The notes: generated by a model from the sequence alone, not told the origin. 64,000 nt of DNA from Burkholderiales bacterium (GCA_019749945.1 JAIEPF010000003.1:232361-296360); one strand, 5' to 3'; positions 32,667 to 42,404 are shown, counted from the stretch's first letter. Numbers and translations: made by a program.

Positions 32667-34058
32667 ATGGGTTCCGCTAAACCGCGCACCCTGCGCAGCC
32701 GCCTGCTGTTCTGGATCAGCGGCCCGCTGATCGCGTTGTGGATGATCAGCACGCTGATCGACCACGATGTCGCCAAGGGCTTTGTCAATCTCAACTACGA
32801 CCGCGCACTGCTCGATACCGCGCTGGATCTCGGACGCAACGTGCGCGAATCGGGCAACCAGCTCTATCTCGACCTGCCGCAGCCGGTGATCGAAATGCTG
32901 ATTTCCGGCGAACAGGGCCGTTTTTATTACCGCGCCAACGGCCCCGGCGGCGAATACATCACCGGTGACCCGGATCTTCCAGATCCCCCGCCCGAAGCGC
33001 AGGAAGATCGTGTCACCTATTACGACGCCCTGTTCCGCAACGAGCCGATCCGCGCCGTCGCGCTGCGCGTGCCGGTGCGGCCGGGCTCGGGCAAGGGGGC
33101 GATCCTGATCCAGGTCGCCGAGCGGTCCGCCCTGCGTGCCGATTTCGCCCGCCAGATCATGCTGCGCATGATGCTGCCCCAGGCGATCCTGGTGCTGCTG
33201 TCCACGCTGGCCATATGGTTCGGCGTCGGCATCGGTCTGCGTGCGCTGACGGCCATGCGCCGGGAAATCGAAAACCGCTCGCATGTTGATCTCAGCCCGA
33301 TCGACGAAGCCGTCGCGCCCGCCGAGGTGCGGCCGCTGGTGCGCGCCATGAACGACCTGCTGTCGCGGCTGAGCGCCGCACTCGCCGCCCAGCAGCGCTT
33401 CATCGCCGACGCCGCGCACCAGCTGCGCACGCCGGTGGCCGCGCTGAAGATGCAGGCCGAACTCGCCACGCGGCAGGTGCGAGACGGGGAAGCCGTCGCC
33501 ACGCTGCAGCACCTGCACACGGCGGCGGATCACGCCGCCCGCCTGGTCGGACAGTTGCTGACCCTGGCGCGCGCCGAGCCCGGCTCGCACCGCAGCGTGA
33601 TGCGCCAGCCCGTCGCGCTGATGTCACTGGCACGCGATATCACCCGGGAATGGGTGCCGCGCGCGCTGAGCCGCCGTATTGATCTGGGCTTTGACGATGC
33701 CTCCGCCGCGGCGACCATCAGCGCCGACCGGTTCCTGGTTCATGAAATGCTCAACAACCTGATCGACAACGCCATCCAGTACACGCCGGCCGGCGGTCGC
33801 GTCACCGTACGCGTCCGCCAGCAGGACGAGCAGGCGATGCTCGAGGTCGAGGACGACGGCCCCGGCATTCCGCTCGAGGAGCGGGAAAAAGTATTCGAAC
33901 GTTTTTACCGCATGCCCGGCGGCGCGCCCGAAGGCTGCGGCCTGGGACTGGCCATCGTCCGCGAAATCGCGCAGGGCCACCAGGCGACGGTGGCCGTGCA
34001 ATCGGGCGCCGGGGACCGCGGCACGCGCATTACCGTTACTTTTCGGTTGCCGCAGTAG
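32667..34058 (+). CDS. tctE: Sensor histidine kinase (TctE-like)
   Basis: 463 aa. One membrane helix near the N-terminus (LLFWISGPLIALWMISTLI), a periplasmic domain of the two-component-sensor N-terminal type (residues about 30-165), a second helix (MMLPQAILVLLSTLAIWFGV), HAMP-like linker, H-box with His251 (FIADAAHQLRTPVAAL), N-box NNLIDNAIQYTP, and G-boxes DDGPGIP and GCGLGLAIV. ATG 32667 is chosen because the membrane helix follows at once; a TTG at 32583 is in frame. The 146-bp gap after the response regulator is unusually long for such a pair. Its last 23 bp overlap the convergent ABC transporter gene. Confidence 0.88.
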   Translation: MGSAKPRTLRSRLLFWISGPLIALWMISTLIDHDVAKGFVNLNYDRALLDTALDLGRNVRESGNQLYLDLPQPVIEMLISGEQGRFYYRANGPGGEYITGDPDLPDPPPEAQEDRVTYYDALFRNEPIRAVALRVPVRPGSGKGAILIQVAERSALRADFARQIMLRMMLPQAILVLLSTLAIWFGVGIGLRALTAMRREIENRSHVDLSPIDEAVAPAEVRPLVRAMNDLLSRLSAALAAQQRFIADAAHQLRTPVAALKMQAELATRQVRDGEAVATLQHLHTAADHAARLVGQLLTLARAEPGSHRSVMRQPVALMSLARDITREWVPRALSRRIDLGFDDASAAATISADRFLVHEMLNNLIDNAIQYTPAGGRVTVRVRQQDEQAMLEVEDDGPGIPLEEREKVFERFYRMPGGAPEGCGLGLAIVREIAQGHQATVAVQSGAGDRGTRITVTFRLPQ

Positions 34059-35880
34059 TCAGGGCGCTTTCCCGTTCCGCGCGGCGCTGCGCGTCTTCCT
34101 GCTGCTGCAGCGCCCACATCTGGGCATAGGCGCCGCCGCCGGCGAGCAGCGCGGCGTGGCGGCCGCGTTCGACCACCCGCCCCTGGTCGAGCACCAGGAT
34201 TTCATCGGCATCCATCACTGTCGACAGGCGGTGCGCGATGACCAGCGTGGTGCGGCCCTGCGCGATGGCGTTCAGTTCCTTCTGGATCGCCTGCTCGGTG
34301 CGCGAGTCGAGCGCCGAGGTCGCCTCGTCGAAAATCATGATGCGCGGATTCTTGAGTATCGCGCGGGCGATCGCCACGCGCTGTTTTTCGCCGCCCGAGA
34401 GCTTCAGGCCGCGCTCGCCGACCATCGCTTCGTAACCATCCGGCAGGCTTTCGATGAAACCGTGGATGTGCGCCGCCTTCGCCGCAGCAATCACCTCCTC
34501 GCGCGTCGCCGCCGGCCGGCCGTACTGGATGTTGTAATAAATCGTGTCGTTGAACAGCACGGTGTCCTGCGGCACGATGGCGATCGCAGCGCGCAGACTG
34601 GTCTGGCGCAGCCGGCGGATATCGACATTGTTGATGCGGATCGCGCCGCCGGTGACGTCATAAAAACGGTACAGCAGCCGCGCCAGCGTCGATTTGCCGG
34701 CGCCGCTCGCCCCCACCACCGCGACTTTCGCCGCCGGAGGGATCTCGAAGCTCATGCCGTGCAGGATCTGCCGCCGCGGGTCGTAACCGAAATCAACCGC
34801 CTCGAAACGCACGGTCGCCGGCCCTTCCGGCACGTCCTGCGCATCCGGCGCGTCATCCACTTCGCGATTTTCCTCGAGCAGGCCGAACATGCGCTCCATG
34901 TCGATCAGCGCCTGCTTGATCTCGCGATAGGCCATGCCGAGGAAATTGAGCGGAATGTAGAGCTGGATCAGCAGCCCGTTGACCAGCACCAGATCGCCCA
35001 GCGACAGTTCGCGCGCCACCACGCCCTGGGCGCACAGGATCATCAGCAGCGTTGCCGCCACGGCAATGATCGCCGCCTGGCCGACGTTGAGCAGCCCCAG
35101 CGAGGCCTCGTTCCTGACCGCCATCACTTCGTAACGCTGCAGGCTGTCGTCGTAACGCCGCGCCTCATAATCCTCGTTGTTGAAATATTTGACGGTTTCA
35201 TAATTGAGCAGGCTGTCGACGGCGCGGGTATTGGCGCGGGAGTCGAGTTCGTTGGCGCGTTTGCGGATGGCGGTGCGCCATTCGGTGATGCCGATGGTGA
35301 AGGCGATGTAGACCACCACCGCGGCAAAGGTCACCGCGACAAAACGCCAGTCGAATTTGGCGAACAGCACCGCCGCCACCAGCGTGAATTCGAGCACCAC
35401 CGGGATGATCGAAAACAGCATGAAGGACAACAGCGTGGATATGCCGCGCGTGCCGCGTTCGATGTCGCGCGACATGCCCCCGGTCTGGCGGTCGAGATGG
35501 AAACGCAGCGACAGCGCATGCAGGTGGCGGAACACCGCCAGCGCAATGCGCCGCGTCGCGCGTTGCGTCACCGGCACGAACACCACGTCGCGCAGTTCGG
35601 CGAACAGCACCGTCGACAGGCGCAGCGCGCCGTAAGCCACCAGCAGCGCCAGCGGCAGCACCAGCACCGCCTGTTTTGAATCAAGGCCGTCGACAATGTC
35701 CTTCATGATCAGCGGCACGCCGACGTTGGCGAACTTGGCCGCCACCAGCAGCGTCAGCGCCAGCACCACCCGCCATTTGTATTCCCACAGGTAGGGCAGC
35801 AGCATCGGCACCACGCGCCAGTCGCGGCCGCGCGCCGGGGCGGCGACAACGGGATGATCAGCGGGACGATCAGCGGTCAT
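34036..35880 (-). CDS. Atm1/HMT1-type ABC transporter (fused membrane and ATPase domains)
   Basis: 614 aa. The six-helix exporter domain (residues about 25-335) has the Atm1-family stretches HALSLRFHLDRQTGGMSRDI and ERGTRGISTLLSFM. The nucleotide-binding domain carries Walker A GASGAGKST (near 392), signature LSGGEKQRVAIARAIL, Walker B IMIFDEATSALD and the H-loop IAHRLST. Bacterial Atm1 homologues export glutathione-bound metals or persulfides; this fits here but is inference. It overlaps the sensor kinase gene by 23 bp at the 3' ends. Confidence 0.93.
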   Translation of the reverse strand: MTADRPADHPVVAAPARGRDWRVVPMLLPYLWEYKWRVVLALTLLVAAKFANVGVPLIMKDIVDGLDSKQAVLVLPLALLVAYGALRLSTVLFAELRDVVFVPVTQRATRRIALAVFRHLHALSLRFHLDRQTGGMSRDIERGTRGISTLLSFMLFSIIPVVLEFTLVAAVLFAKFDWRFVAVTFAAVVVYIAFTIGITEWRTAIRKRANELDSRANTRAVDSLLNYETVKYFNNEDYEARRYDDSLQRYEVMAVRNEASLGLLNVGQAAIIAVAATLLMILCAQGVVARELSLGDLVLVNGLLIQLYIPLNFLGMAYREIKQALIDMERMFGLLEENREVDDAPDAQDVPEGPATVRFEAVDFGYDPRRQILHGMSFEIPPAAKVAVVGASGAGKSTLARLLYRFYDVTGGAIRINNVDIRRLRQTSLRAAIAIVPQDTVLFNDTIYYNIQYGRPAATREEVIAAAKAAHIHGFIESLPDGYEAMVGERGLKLSGGEKQRVAIARAILKNPRIMIFDEATSALDSRTEQAIQKELNAIAQGRTTLVIAHRLSTVMDADEILVLDQGRVVERGRHAALLAGGGAYAQMWALQQQEDAQRRAERESALTTAATEK

Positions 35881-35912
35881 GGCCGCGCCAAAAATCAGAG
35901 ATTTTCATTTTT

Positions 35913-35940
35913 ATCAATAAAAACAAATAGTTATAAATAT
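35913..35940 (+). repeat. AT-rich intergenic repeat, copy 4
   Basis: CAATAAAAACAAATAGTTAT followed by AAATAT. 18 nt are identical to copy 2, and 19 of 21 positions agree with copy 6. It fills the gap between the ABC transporter gene and the EEP gene. Confidence 0.6.
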
Positions 35941-35957
35941 CTCGGCGCAACATGCGG

Positions 35958-36779
35958 TCACGGACCGAACAGTCGCTCGAGTCGCGCCGTCAGCGGCGCA
36001 TGATCGGAAATCCGCCCCCAGCGCCGGCCATGATGGACTCGAACCTCATGCACCGTAAAACCGCGCACGTAAATCCGGTCCAGCCGCAGCACCGGCAGCA
36101 GCGCCGGATAGCTGCGCGCCGGCACCCCGCCCACCAGCTCGAACACTTCGTGCATGTTGAGCGGATGCGCCAGCTGGTGGGTCGCGCGGTGGCGCCAGTA
36201 CCAGTCGTTGAAATCACCGGCAACAATCAGCGGCGCATCGGGCGGCACCAGCCGCTCGATGCGCTGGCGCAGGCGCTCCAGCTGCAGGCCGCGACCGCGC
36301 GCAGTCAGTGCGAGATGCACACACACGCAATGCAGGGGCTGCGGCCAGCCGGGCACCGCGATTTCGCAATGCAGCAGTCCACGACGCTCAAAGCGGTGCG
36401 ATGATACATCCTCGTTGTCCCAGCGCGTGATCGGATAACGCGACAGCACGGCGTTGCCGTGATGGCCGGCATCGTACACCGCGTTTTTGCCATAGGCGTG
36501 GCTCTGCCACAGGCTGTCGGCCAGAAACTCGTATTGGGACTGCACCGGCCAGTCAAGATGGCGCGCGGCGTGCGTCGTGTGTTCGCCGACGACCTCCTGC
36601 AGGAACACCAGATCGGTATTCAACAGGCGCAACTGCTCGCGCAACACGTGCAGCACGGGCCGCCGCGCAAACAGCGGCGTGACCGAAAAACCCTTGTGGA
36701 TGTTGTAGGTCGCGACGCTCAGCTGCAGCGACGCGCCCTCCACTGCATCAGGAGATGGCAAGCATACGGTCCAGCGCAA
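35958..36779 (-). CDS. Endonuclease/exonuclease/phosphatase family protein
   Basis: 273 aa of the Mg-dependent EEP superfamily (DNase I-like fold). Motifs: VATYNIHKG (metal-site Asn), LVFLQEV (catalytic Glu), HLALTARGRGLQLERL, VAGDFNDWYW (Asp/Asn) and the terminal RISDHAPLTARLE (Asp-His pair). No signal peptide. Substrate unknown: DNA, RNA or a phospholipid head group are possible. Its first 32 bp overlap the end of nadA, so the two are co-transcribed and the start could lie further in. Confidence 0.88.
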   Translation of the reverse strand: MRWTVCLPSPDAVEGASLQLSVATYNIHKGFSVTPLFARRPVLHVLREQLRLLNTDLVFLQEVVGEHTTHAARHLDWPVQSQYEFLADSLWQSHAYGKNAVYDAGHHGNAVLSRYPITRWDNEDVSSHRFERRGLLHCEIAVPGWPQPLHCVCVHLALTARGRGLQLERLRQRIERLVPPDAPLIVAGDFNDWYWRHRATHQLAHPLNMHEVFELVGGVPARSYPALLPVLRLDRIYVRGFTVHEVRVHHGRRWGRISDHAPLTARLERLFGP

Positions 36780-37845
36780 TCCGCGCCAGTTCCGCCTCGT
36801 ATGCCGGCACCTTGATCTGGTTCACCACCCTGCCCGCCACCAGGTTCTCCAGCGACCAGGCCAGGTGCTGCGGATCGATGCGCTGCATGGTCGAGCACAT
36901 GCACACCGTCGGCGCCATGAACTGCACCGACTTGCCCTGCGGCGCGAACTCCTCGGCGATGCGGTTGACCAGATTGAGCTCGGTGCCGACCAGCCAGCGC
37001 GACCCCGGCGAACTCGCCGCAATGGTCTTGATGATGTAGTCGGTCGAGCCGACGTAATCGGAGAGTTTGCACACTTCGAAGTTGCATTCCGGATGGCTGA
37101 TCACGGCACCGCCCGGATGCTGCTGGCGCCAGCGCAGGATGTGCTGGGCCTGGAACATCTGGTGCACCGAGCAATGGCCCTTCCACAGCAGCACCTTCGC
37201 CATCTTGATCTGCTGCGGCGTGAGCCCCCCCATCGGCTCATCCGGATCCCACACCATCATTTCAGAGAGGGGAATGTCCATCAGGTAGCCGGTCCAGCGG
37301 CCGAGGTGCTGGTCGGGGAAAAACAGCACTTTCTCACGGCGATTGAAGGCCCAGCCGAGGATCTGCCGCGCGTTCGACGAGGTGCAGACGATACCGCCAT
37401 GTTCGCCGCAGAAGGCTTTGAGATCGGCGGCGGAATTGATGTAGGTGATGGGCGTGACATGTTCGTCGGGATCCAGCACTTCCGACAGCTCACGCCAGGC
37501 GCGCTCCACCTTGGACAGGCTCGCCATGTCCGCCATCGAACAGCCGGCATTGAGATCGGGCAGGATGACCTTCTGCGAAGCGCGCGACAGGATGTCCGCG
37601 ACTTCGGCCATGAAATGCACGCCGCAGAACACGATGTATTCGGAATCCGTGCCGGCCGCGAGCTTCGACAGCTGCAGCGAGTCACCGGTCAGATCGGCGT
37701 GTTTGTAGACGTCCGCCCGCTGATAGTGGTGGCCGAGCAATACGACGCGATCACCGAGTTTCTGCCGTGCAGCCACGATGCGCGCCTGGCACGCGTCATC
37801 CGCCAGCGGTTTGAAACCCTCAAAGGTTATCGTTTTCACTTCCAT
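36748..37845 (-). CDS. nadA: Quinolinate synthase
   Basis: 365 aa, a 4Fe-4S enzyme of NAD biosynthesis that condenses iminoaspartate with dihydroxyacetone phosphate to quinolinate. The three cluster cysteines are in IVFCGVHFMAEVAD, ISHPECNFEVCKLSD and APTVCMCSTMQRIDP. GHHYQRADVYKHADLTGDS, LPDLNAGCSMADM and FPDQHLGRWTGYL are characteristic. nadB is not in the window. It shares 32 bp with the downstream EEP gene, and a 148-bp gap on its 5' side probably holds its promoter. Confidence 0.97.
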   Translation of the reverse strand: MEVKTITFEGFKPLADDACQARIVAARQKLGDRVVLLGHHYQRADVYKHADLTGDSLQLSKLAAGTDSEYIVFCGVHFMAEVADILSRASQKVILPDLNAGCSMADMASLSKVERAWRELSEVLDPDEHVTPITYINSAADLKAFCGEHGGIVCTSSNARQILGWAFNRREKVLFFPDQHLGRWTGYLMDIPLSEMMVWDPDEPMGGLTPQQIKMAKVLLWKGHCSVHQMFQAQHILRWRQQHPGGAVISHPECNFEVCKLSDYVGSTDYIIKTIAASSPGSRWLVGTELNLVNRIAEEFAPQGKSVQFMAPTVCMCSTMQRIDPQHLAWSLENLVAGRVVNQIKVPAYEAELARIALDRMLAIS

Positions 37846-37993
37846 CGTCTGACCCTTTTGTATTGCAGCCTGAACTATGCAACCAACGCTCAGGCTTCGG
37901 GGAAAACTTCTACATTACAGGATTTTGACAGAAAAACCACCCGGGGATTCCCGCAAAATTCGCACCCGGAAACGTCCCGCTGATTCGTGGGGT

Positions 37994-38443
37994 TTATGTG
38001 CACTGCCGCATGCGCTGCGGCAATTCGCGAATGACTTCGGCATTGCTCCATGAGAATACGCGGTCCGCCGCCTCACGCCACGGCAGCCACTGGTAGTCCA
38101 GATGTTCACGCGGAGCAAGCACAATGTCCTGGACGGCAGGCAGCATCAGACTGAAGACATGTTCCGTATTGTGGGTAACGCCCGGCGCGTAACGGTTGCG
38201 CCAGTGCGCATAAATCTCATACCGGTTCTCGCGCTGCCAGTCGGTCAGTGCCGCGGCATCTGCGACAATGCCGGTTTCCTCGGCCAGTTCACGCTGCGCG
38301 GCCTGCAGCAGCGTCTCTCCCTCATCCTGGCTGCCGGTCACTGACTGCCAGAAACCGGGACGATCGGCGCGTTCCAGCAGCAGCACCTGCAGATCGGCGG
38401 TGTGCACCAGCACCAGCACCGACAGCGGAATCTTGTATTTCAT
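37994..38443 (-). CDS. nudB: Dihydroneopterin triphosphate diphosphatase (Nudix)
   Basis: 149 aa. The Nudix box GSQDEGETLLQAAQRELAEE-TG is complete, and the N-terminus KIPLSVLVLVHTADLQVLLL and HNTEHVFSLMLP fit NudB. It removes pyrophosphate from dihydroneopterin triphosphate in folate synthesis. The ATG overlaps the barstar stop codon by 4 bp, so translation is coupled to the fmdB-DUF502-aspS-RNase-barstar series. Confidence 0.93.
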   Translation of the reverse strand: MKYKIPLSVLVLVHTADLQVLLLERADRPGFWQSVTGSQDEGETLLQAAQRELAEETGIVADAAALTDWQRENRYEIYAHWRNRYAPGVTHNTEHVFSLMLPAVQDIVLAPREHLDYQWLPWREAADRVFSWSNAEVIRELPQRMRQCT

Positions 38444-38871
38444 GGCGCAGCAAATGCCCGCAGTCCGGTATCGCCTTCACTGACCACGATGAACACGCGA
38501 CCCCGCGGCTGCCAGTATTCCGCGCTGGCGCCGAGAATTTCCAGCAGCAGCGCGTACTCGTCAGGTGCCGCCACGGCAAAATCCGCGGCGCCGCGCAGCA
38601 GCGCCACGGTGCCCGGTTCCGCCAGCCACGACAGATCCTGCAGGCAGTCGGCCAGCGCATCCCAGTTGCCGCCAAAACCGGCGGGAAATTGGAAGCCGCG
38701 GGCACAGGCACCGAGCAATGCGTGTTTGCCGCGTGCCCGCCGCAGGTCCACCACGACCCAGCGCAGCCCCGCACGGCGCACTATGGTCTGCAACAACGCC
38801 ACCTTCTCCGGCGCGCGGTAGACGCCGTTGCTTTTTACGGTAAGCGCTGCGGAAAATCCGGTGGTCTTCAT
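38440..38871 (-). CDS. Barstar-family RNase inhibitor
   Basis: 143 aa with a barstar domain: VVVDLRRARGKHALLGACAR, then the hallmark PAGFGGNWDALADCLQDLSW, then VALLRGAADFA. It is intracellular and expected to bind and block the RNase encoded just upstream in the operon. Its start overlaps the RNase stop and its stop overlaps nudB, each by 4 bp, which ensures balanced synthesis. About 50 residues longer than Bacillus barstar, mainly at both ends. Confidence 0.92.
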   Translation of the reverse strand: MKTTGFSAALTVKSNGVYRAPEKVALLQTIVRRAGLRWVVVDLRRARGKHALLGACARGFQFPAGFGGNWDALADCLQDLSWLAEPGTVALLRGAADFAVAAPDEYALLLEILGASAEYWQPRGRVFIVVSEGDTGLRAFAAP

Positions 38872-39329
38872 TCGACGATGCGCCTGAATGTGCGGTAATG
38901 ATCCGCAGTGTAATAAAACTCGCCGCCATCACGGCAATGCGCGAGCCGCAGCAGGCCGGGCGATGCCGGTCCCGCACGCTGGCGCTCGCAGCCGACGACG
39001 ATGCGCCGCGCGCCGCGATGCCGGACGCCGGGCGTCATCACCGTGTATTCGCGGTAATGGCCGCGCGGCGCCGCGGGCAGCAGTTTTTCGTAATTGCCGA
39101 AGGTGACACCGTCGCGTTCATGGGGATAAGGCCCGCCGCGCCGGATCAGTTGCAGGGTTTCGCGGGCCTCCTGCGGCAGTTCGGCGACACGGATTTCCGC
39201 CGTTTGCGTGTACGCCTGCGCGGGCGGCTGCGGCGCATCACCCCGCGCCGCGGCCGGCGCGGAAAACAGGGCGGCAACAAAGAACCACAGCAGTTGCTGC
39301 AGCGGCTTCCTGCGCCACGCCATACGCAT
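38868..39329 (-). CDS. Secreted barnase-like guanyl-specific ribonuclease
   Basis: 153 aa. A signal peptide (RRKPLQQLLWFFVAALFSA, cleavage near AAARG) precedes a microbial RNase domain of the barnase/RNase Sa type: ARETLQLIRRGGPYPHERDG, FGNYEKLLP. The catalytic residues are Glu94 (HYREYTV), Arg108/Arg109 (GARRIVVG) and His144 (TADHYRTF). The Glu-Arg spacing of 14 equals that of barnase; Arg-His is longer by about 20 because of a loop. The adjacent barstar gene protects the producer. The role outside the cell is not known: nutrient RNA use or competition. Confidence 0.9.
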   Translation of the reverse strand: MRMAWRRKPLQQLLWFFVAALFSAPAAARGDAPQPPAQAYTQTAEIRVAELPQEARETLQLIRRGGPYPHERDGVTFGNYEKLLPAAPRGHYREYTVMTPGVRHRGARRIVVGCERQRAGPASPGLLRLAHCRDGGEFYYTADHYRTFRRIVE

Positions 39330-39364
39330 CAGAGGTCCCTTGGCGCCGTCAGGCTGCGGCCCGT

Positions 39365-41149
39365 TTATGCCGCCGGGTTGGCGTTGCGCAGGCGGATGTG
39401 CAGTTCGCGCAACTGCTTTTCGGTGACCGCACTCGGCGCCTCGACCATCAGATCCTGGCCACGCTGCGTTTTCGGGAAAGCGATCACTTCGCGGATCGAT
39501 TCAGCACCCGTCATCAGCGTCACGATGCGATCGAGGCCGAAGGCGATGCCGCCATGCGGCGGCGCGCCGTACGACAAGGCATCAAGCAGGAAGCCGAACT
39601 TGGCGCGCGCATCTTCAGGCGAGATGCCCAGCGCCGCAAACACCTGCGACTGCACTTCGGCGCGATGGATGCGCACCGAACCGCCGCCGATTTCCCAGCC
39701 GTTCAGCGCCACGTCATAGGCCTTGGCCAGCACCTGGCCCGGGTCGGTGGTCAGCAGGCCGAGATGTTCGTCCTTGGGCGCCGTGAACGGGTGGTGCGCG
39801 GCGTTCCAGCGCTGCGCTTCCTCGTCATAATCAAAGGCCGGGAAGTCAACGATCCAGCACGGCCGCCAGCCGGCGTCGGCATGGCCCTTTTCGTGTCCGA
39901 CCTTGACCCGCAGCGCGCCCAGCGCGTCGTACACCACCTTCCTGCGGTCGGCACCGAAAAAGATCAGGTCGCCGTTGACGGCATTGCTGCGTTTGAGAGT
40001 TTCCGCGAGCACCGGCGGCGGCAGGAATTTGACGATCGGCGACTGCAGACCCTGCTCGTTCAACTGGGTCACGTCGTTGACCTTGATATAGGCCAGCCCC
40101 TTCGCGCCGTAAATCGCGACGAATGCCGTGTAATCGTCGATTTCCTTGCGCGTCAGCGCAGCGCCGCCGGGCACGCGCAGCGCAACGACCTTGCCGTCCT
40201 TCAGCGCGATCGCCTGCTTGAACACCTTGAAGTCGACCTGTGTCATCAGATCGCTCAAGTCGGTCAATTCGAGTTTGACCCGCAGGTCGGGTTTGTCCGA
40301 GCCGTAACGCGCCATCGCTTCGGCGTAGGTCAGGCGCGGAAATTCGCCGAGATCGACGTTGAGCACGTTCTTAAAAAGATCGCGGATCAGGCCCTCCATC
40401 AGGTCCTGGATTTCGCGCTCGTCGAGGAAGGAGGTTTCGATGTCGATCTGGGTGAATTCGGGCTGACGGTCGGCGCGCAGGTCTTCGTCACGAAAACATT
40501 TGACGATCTGGTAGTAGCGGTCGTAACCGGCCACCATCAGCAGCTGCTTGAACAACTGCGGCGACTGCGGCAGCGCGTAGAACTGGCCGTCGTGCATGCG
40601 TGCCGGCACCAGGAACTCACGCGCGCCTTCGGGTGTCGACTTGTAGAGCATCGGTGTTTCAACGTCGATGAAGCCGTGGTTGTCGAGATAATTGCGCACC
40701 GCGCGCGCGGCGCGATGGCGGAGCCGCAGGTTGCTCTGCATCTGCGGCCGGCGCAGATCGAGGAAGCGGTACTGCAGGCGCACGTTCTCCGACAACTGCT
40801 CGTCATCCATCATGAACGGCGGGGTTTGCGACGCGTTGAGTATTTCCAGCGCCGTTGCCAGCACTTCGATTTCGCCGCTGATCAGATTGGCATTGGTGGT
40901 GCCTGCCGGACGCTCGCGCACCCGGCCTTCGACGCGCACCACGAATTCGTTGCGCAGACCGTTGGCGGCGGCGAAGGTTTCCGCGCGATCCGGATCACAG
41001 ACGATCTGCACCAGGCCTTCGCGGTCTCGGAGGTCGATAAAAATGACGCCGCCATGGTCGCGGCGGCGGTGCACCCAGCCGCAGAGGCTCACGGTCTGGC
41101 CGAGGAGTGTGCGGTCTACCAACCCGCAGTAGTGGCTACGCATGGTCAT
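39365..41149 (-). CDS. aspS: Aspartyl-tRNA synthetase
   Basis: 594 aa class II synthetase of the bacterial type. The N-terminal anticodon-binding OB fold includes [20 protein letters not shown] and [10 protein letters not shown]. Motif 2 is [20 protein letters not shown], the bacterial GAD insertion lies in the middle, and motif 3 reads [15 protein letters not shown]. In lineages that use transamidation it may charge both tRNA-Asp and tRNA-Asn. The first codons read MTMRS; a second ATG two codons in is also possible. DUF502 and fmdB lie upstream in the same direction. Confidence 0.98.
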   Translation of the reverse strand: MTMRSHYCGLVDRTLLGQTVSLCGWVHRRRDHGGVIFIDLRDREGLVQIVCDPDRAETFAAANGLRNEFVVRVEGRVRERPAGTTNANLISGEIEVLATALEILNASQTPPFMMDDEQLSENVRLQYRFLDLRRPQMQSNLRLRHRAARAVRNYLDNHGFIDVETPMLYKSTPEGAREFLVPARMHDGQFYALPQSPQLFKQLLMVAGYDRYYQIVKCFRDEDLRADRQPEFTQIDIETSFLDEREIQDLMEGLIRDLFKNVLNVDLGEFPRLTYAEAMARYGSDKPDLRVKLELTDLSDLMTQVDFKVFKQAIALKDGKVVALRVPGGAALTRKEIDDYTAFVAIYGAKGLAYIKVNDVTQLNEQGLQSPIVKFLPPPVLAETLKRSNAVNGDLIFFGADRRKVVYDALGALRVKVGHEKGHADAGWRPCWIVDFPAFDYDEEAQRWNAAHHPFTAPKDEHLGLLTTDPGQVLAKAYDVALNGWEIGGGSVRIHRAEVQSQVFAALGISPEDARAKFGFLLDALSYGAPPHGGIAFGLDRIVTLMTGAESIREVIAFPKTQRGQDLMVEAPSAVTEKQLRELHIRLRNANPAA

Positions 41150-41180
41150 AAGTTATTGATTTTAAATAATTATTTGTTTT
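41150..41180 (-). repeat. AT-rich intergenic repeat, copy 5 (double)
   Basis: On the minus strand AAAACAAATAATTAT is directly followed by a second unit, AAAATCAATAACTTAT. Together they fill the gap between the DUF502 stop codon and the aspS start; the first unit overlaps the DUF502 stop. Confidence 0.55.
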
Positions 41181-41811
41181 CGCGCGGTGCGGGCGTCACG
41201 ATACTGCTGCTTTTCGGCGCCGCCACACCCATGGACACGATGTACTTGAACGCGGCATCGACCGACATGTCGATTTCGATGACGTCGGCTCGTCGCACAT
41301 AAAAATAGAAGCCGTTGACCGGGCTCGGCGTGGTGGGAATGAACACCGCGACATGGTCCTCCGGCAGGCGCGCCGCGACTTCCACCGGCAGATTGGTCTG
41401 GAATGCCAGCGACCAGGCCCCGGGATGCGGATAACGCACCAGCAGCACCTTGCGGAAGGCGTGGCCGGTACCGGAAAACAGCGTATCGCTGACCTGCTTG
41501 ACGCTGTGATAAATGGTGTTGACGATGGGGATGCGCGCCAGCAGTCCCTCCCAGAACTGCACCATGCGCTGCCCGAGGATGTTGGCTGCGAGCACGCCGG
41601 TGAAAAACACGATCAGCACGGTCAGGATCACACCCTGCCCCGGCACATGTACGCCCAGCCAGTTCTCGGTGAGCAGCGCCTGCGGCAGCAACAGCAGCGA
41701 CTGGTCCATGATGCCCACCAGCAGGTTGAGCACCCACAGCGTGATCACCAGTGGCACCCAGACCAGCAGACCGGTGATTAGATAGCTCTTGATGGAGGTT
41801 TTCTTGAACAT
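41170..41811 (-). CDS. DUF502 family membrane protein
   Basis: 213 aa. Two hydrophobic helices near the N-terminus (LITGLLVWVPLVITLWVLNL and GVILTVLIVFFTGVLAANIL) flank a short loop. A soluble domain follows with the family segments IPIVNTIYHSVKQVSDTLF and VAVFIPTTPSPVNGFYFYV. It is an inner-membrane protein of unknown function, widespread in proteobacteria and usually next to aspS and fmdB, as here. In some plants and bacteria related proteins are linked to membrane trafficking or stress, but nothing here decides. Confidence 0.92.
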   Translation of the reverse strand: MFKKTSIKSYLITGLLVWVPLVITLWVLNLLVGIMDQSLLLLPQALLTENWLGVHVPGQGVILTVLIVFFTGVLAANILGQRMVQFWEGLLARIPIVNTIYHSVKQVSDTLFSGTGHAFRKVLLVRYPHPGAWSLAFQTNLPVEVAARLPEDHVAVFIPTTPSPVNGFYFYVRRADVIEIDMSVDAAFKYIVSMGVAAPKSSSIVTPAPRENK

Positions 41812-41908
41812 GAATTCGGTATGGGGTTGCGCGATACAACGGCGGATGCTGCATCTCAGCGCAACTCAACCCGCCTGACATGTCTGTCGCGTCAGGCGGG
41901 TTGCGAGA

Positions 41909-42202
41909 TCAATTGCAGGCGGGGCAGGCTCCGGCGCCGCAGGCGGCGGCTTCAGCCTTGGATTCATCTTTCTTCGGCGCGTCGACGGATTTGGCCACAT
42001 CCGCATCCGGTTTGCTGCCCTTGTTCTTGAAATCCGTGGCATACCAGCCGCTGCCTTTCAGCTGAAAGCCGGCGGCGGTCACCATCTTGCTGAACGAACC
42101 TTTGCCGCACTCGGGACAATCCTTCAGCGGCGCATCGCTGATGCGTTGCAGGAATTCCTTCTGGAAACCGCATGCCTCGCATCGATACTCGTAAATTGGC
42201 AT
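41909..42202 (-). CDS. FmdB-family zinc ribbon protein
   Basis: 97 aa. It begins MPIYEYRCEACGFQKE, the standard FmdB start, so ATG 42202 was chosen over the open-frame start at 42214. The zinc ribbon uses CEAC (residues 8-11) and CPEC. A longer tail rich in Lys/Ala ends in CGAGACPACN, a second Cys cluster. Proposed regulatory roles (from formamidase operons) are unproven. First gene of the fmdB-DUF502-aspS series. Confidence 0.93.
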   Translation of the reverse strand: MPIYEYRCEACGFQKEFLQRISDAPLKDCPECGKGSFSKMVTAAGFQLKGSGWYATDFKNKGSKPDADVAKSVDAPKKDESKAEAAACGAGACPACN

Positions 42203-42229
42203 GGCGCACCCCAAAAAATCAAAAAAATC

Positions 42230-42235
42230 ATTATA
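42230..42235 (-). promoter_or_regulatory. Probable -10 box upstream of fmdB
   Basis: A perfect TATAAT on the minus strand places transcription start near 42223, about 20 nt before the fmdB ATG. No clear -35 is visible 16-18 nt upstream. Confidence 0.4.
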
Positions 42236-42404
42236 CCTTAGAAGGTTACAGCGACTCCCCGGGGCTATCTGGGTGCTGCCCGGGGGATTTCAAGCCGGCG
42301 GCTTGCCGGGCTTGGCGCAGCGCAGCCGCCACGGCACAATCGGGCAAAGCTGATGCATTGAATCTAGCCCATTGAAAAAAAAGCATTTTTTGAAACCGCC
42401 AAAA

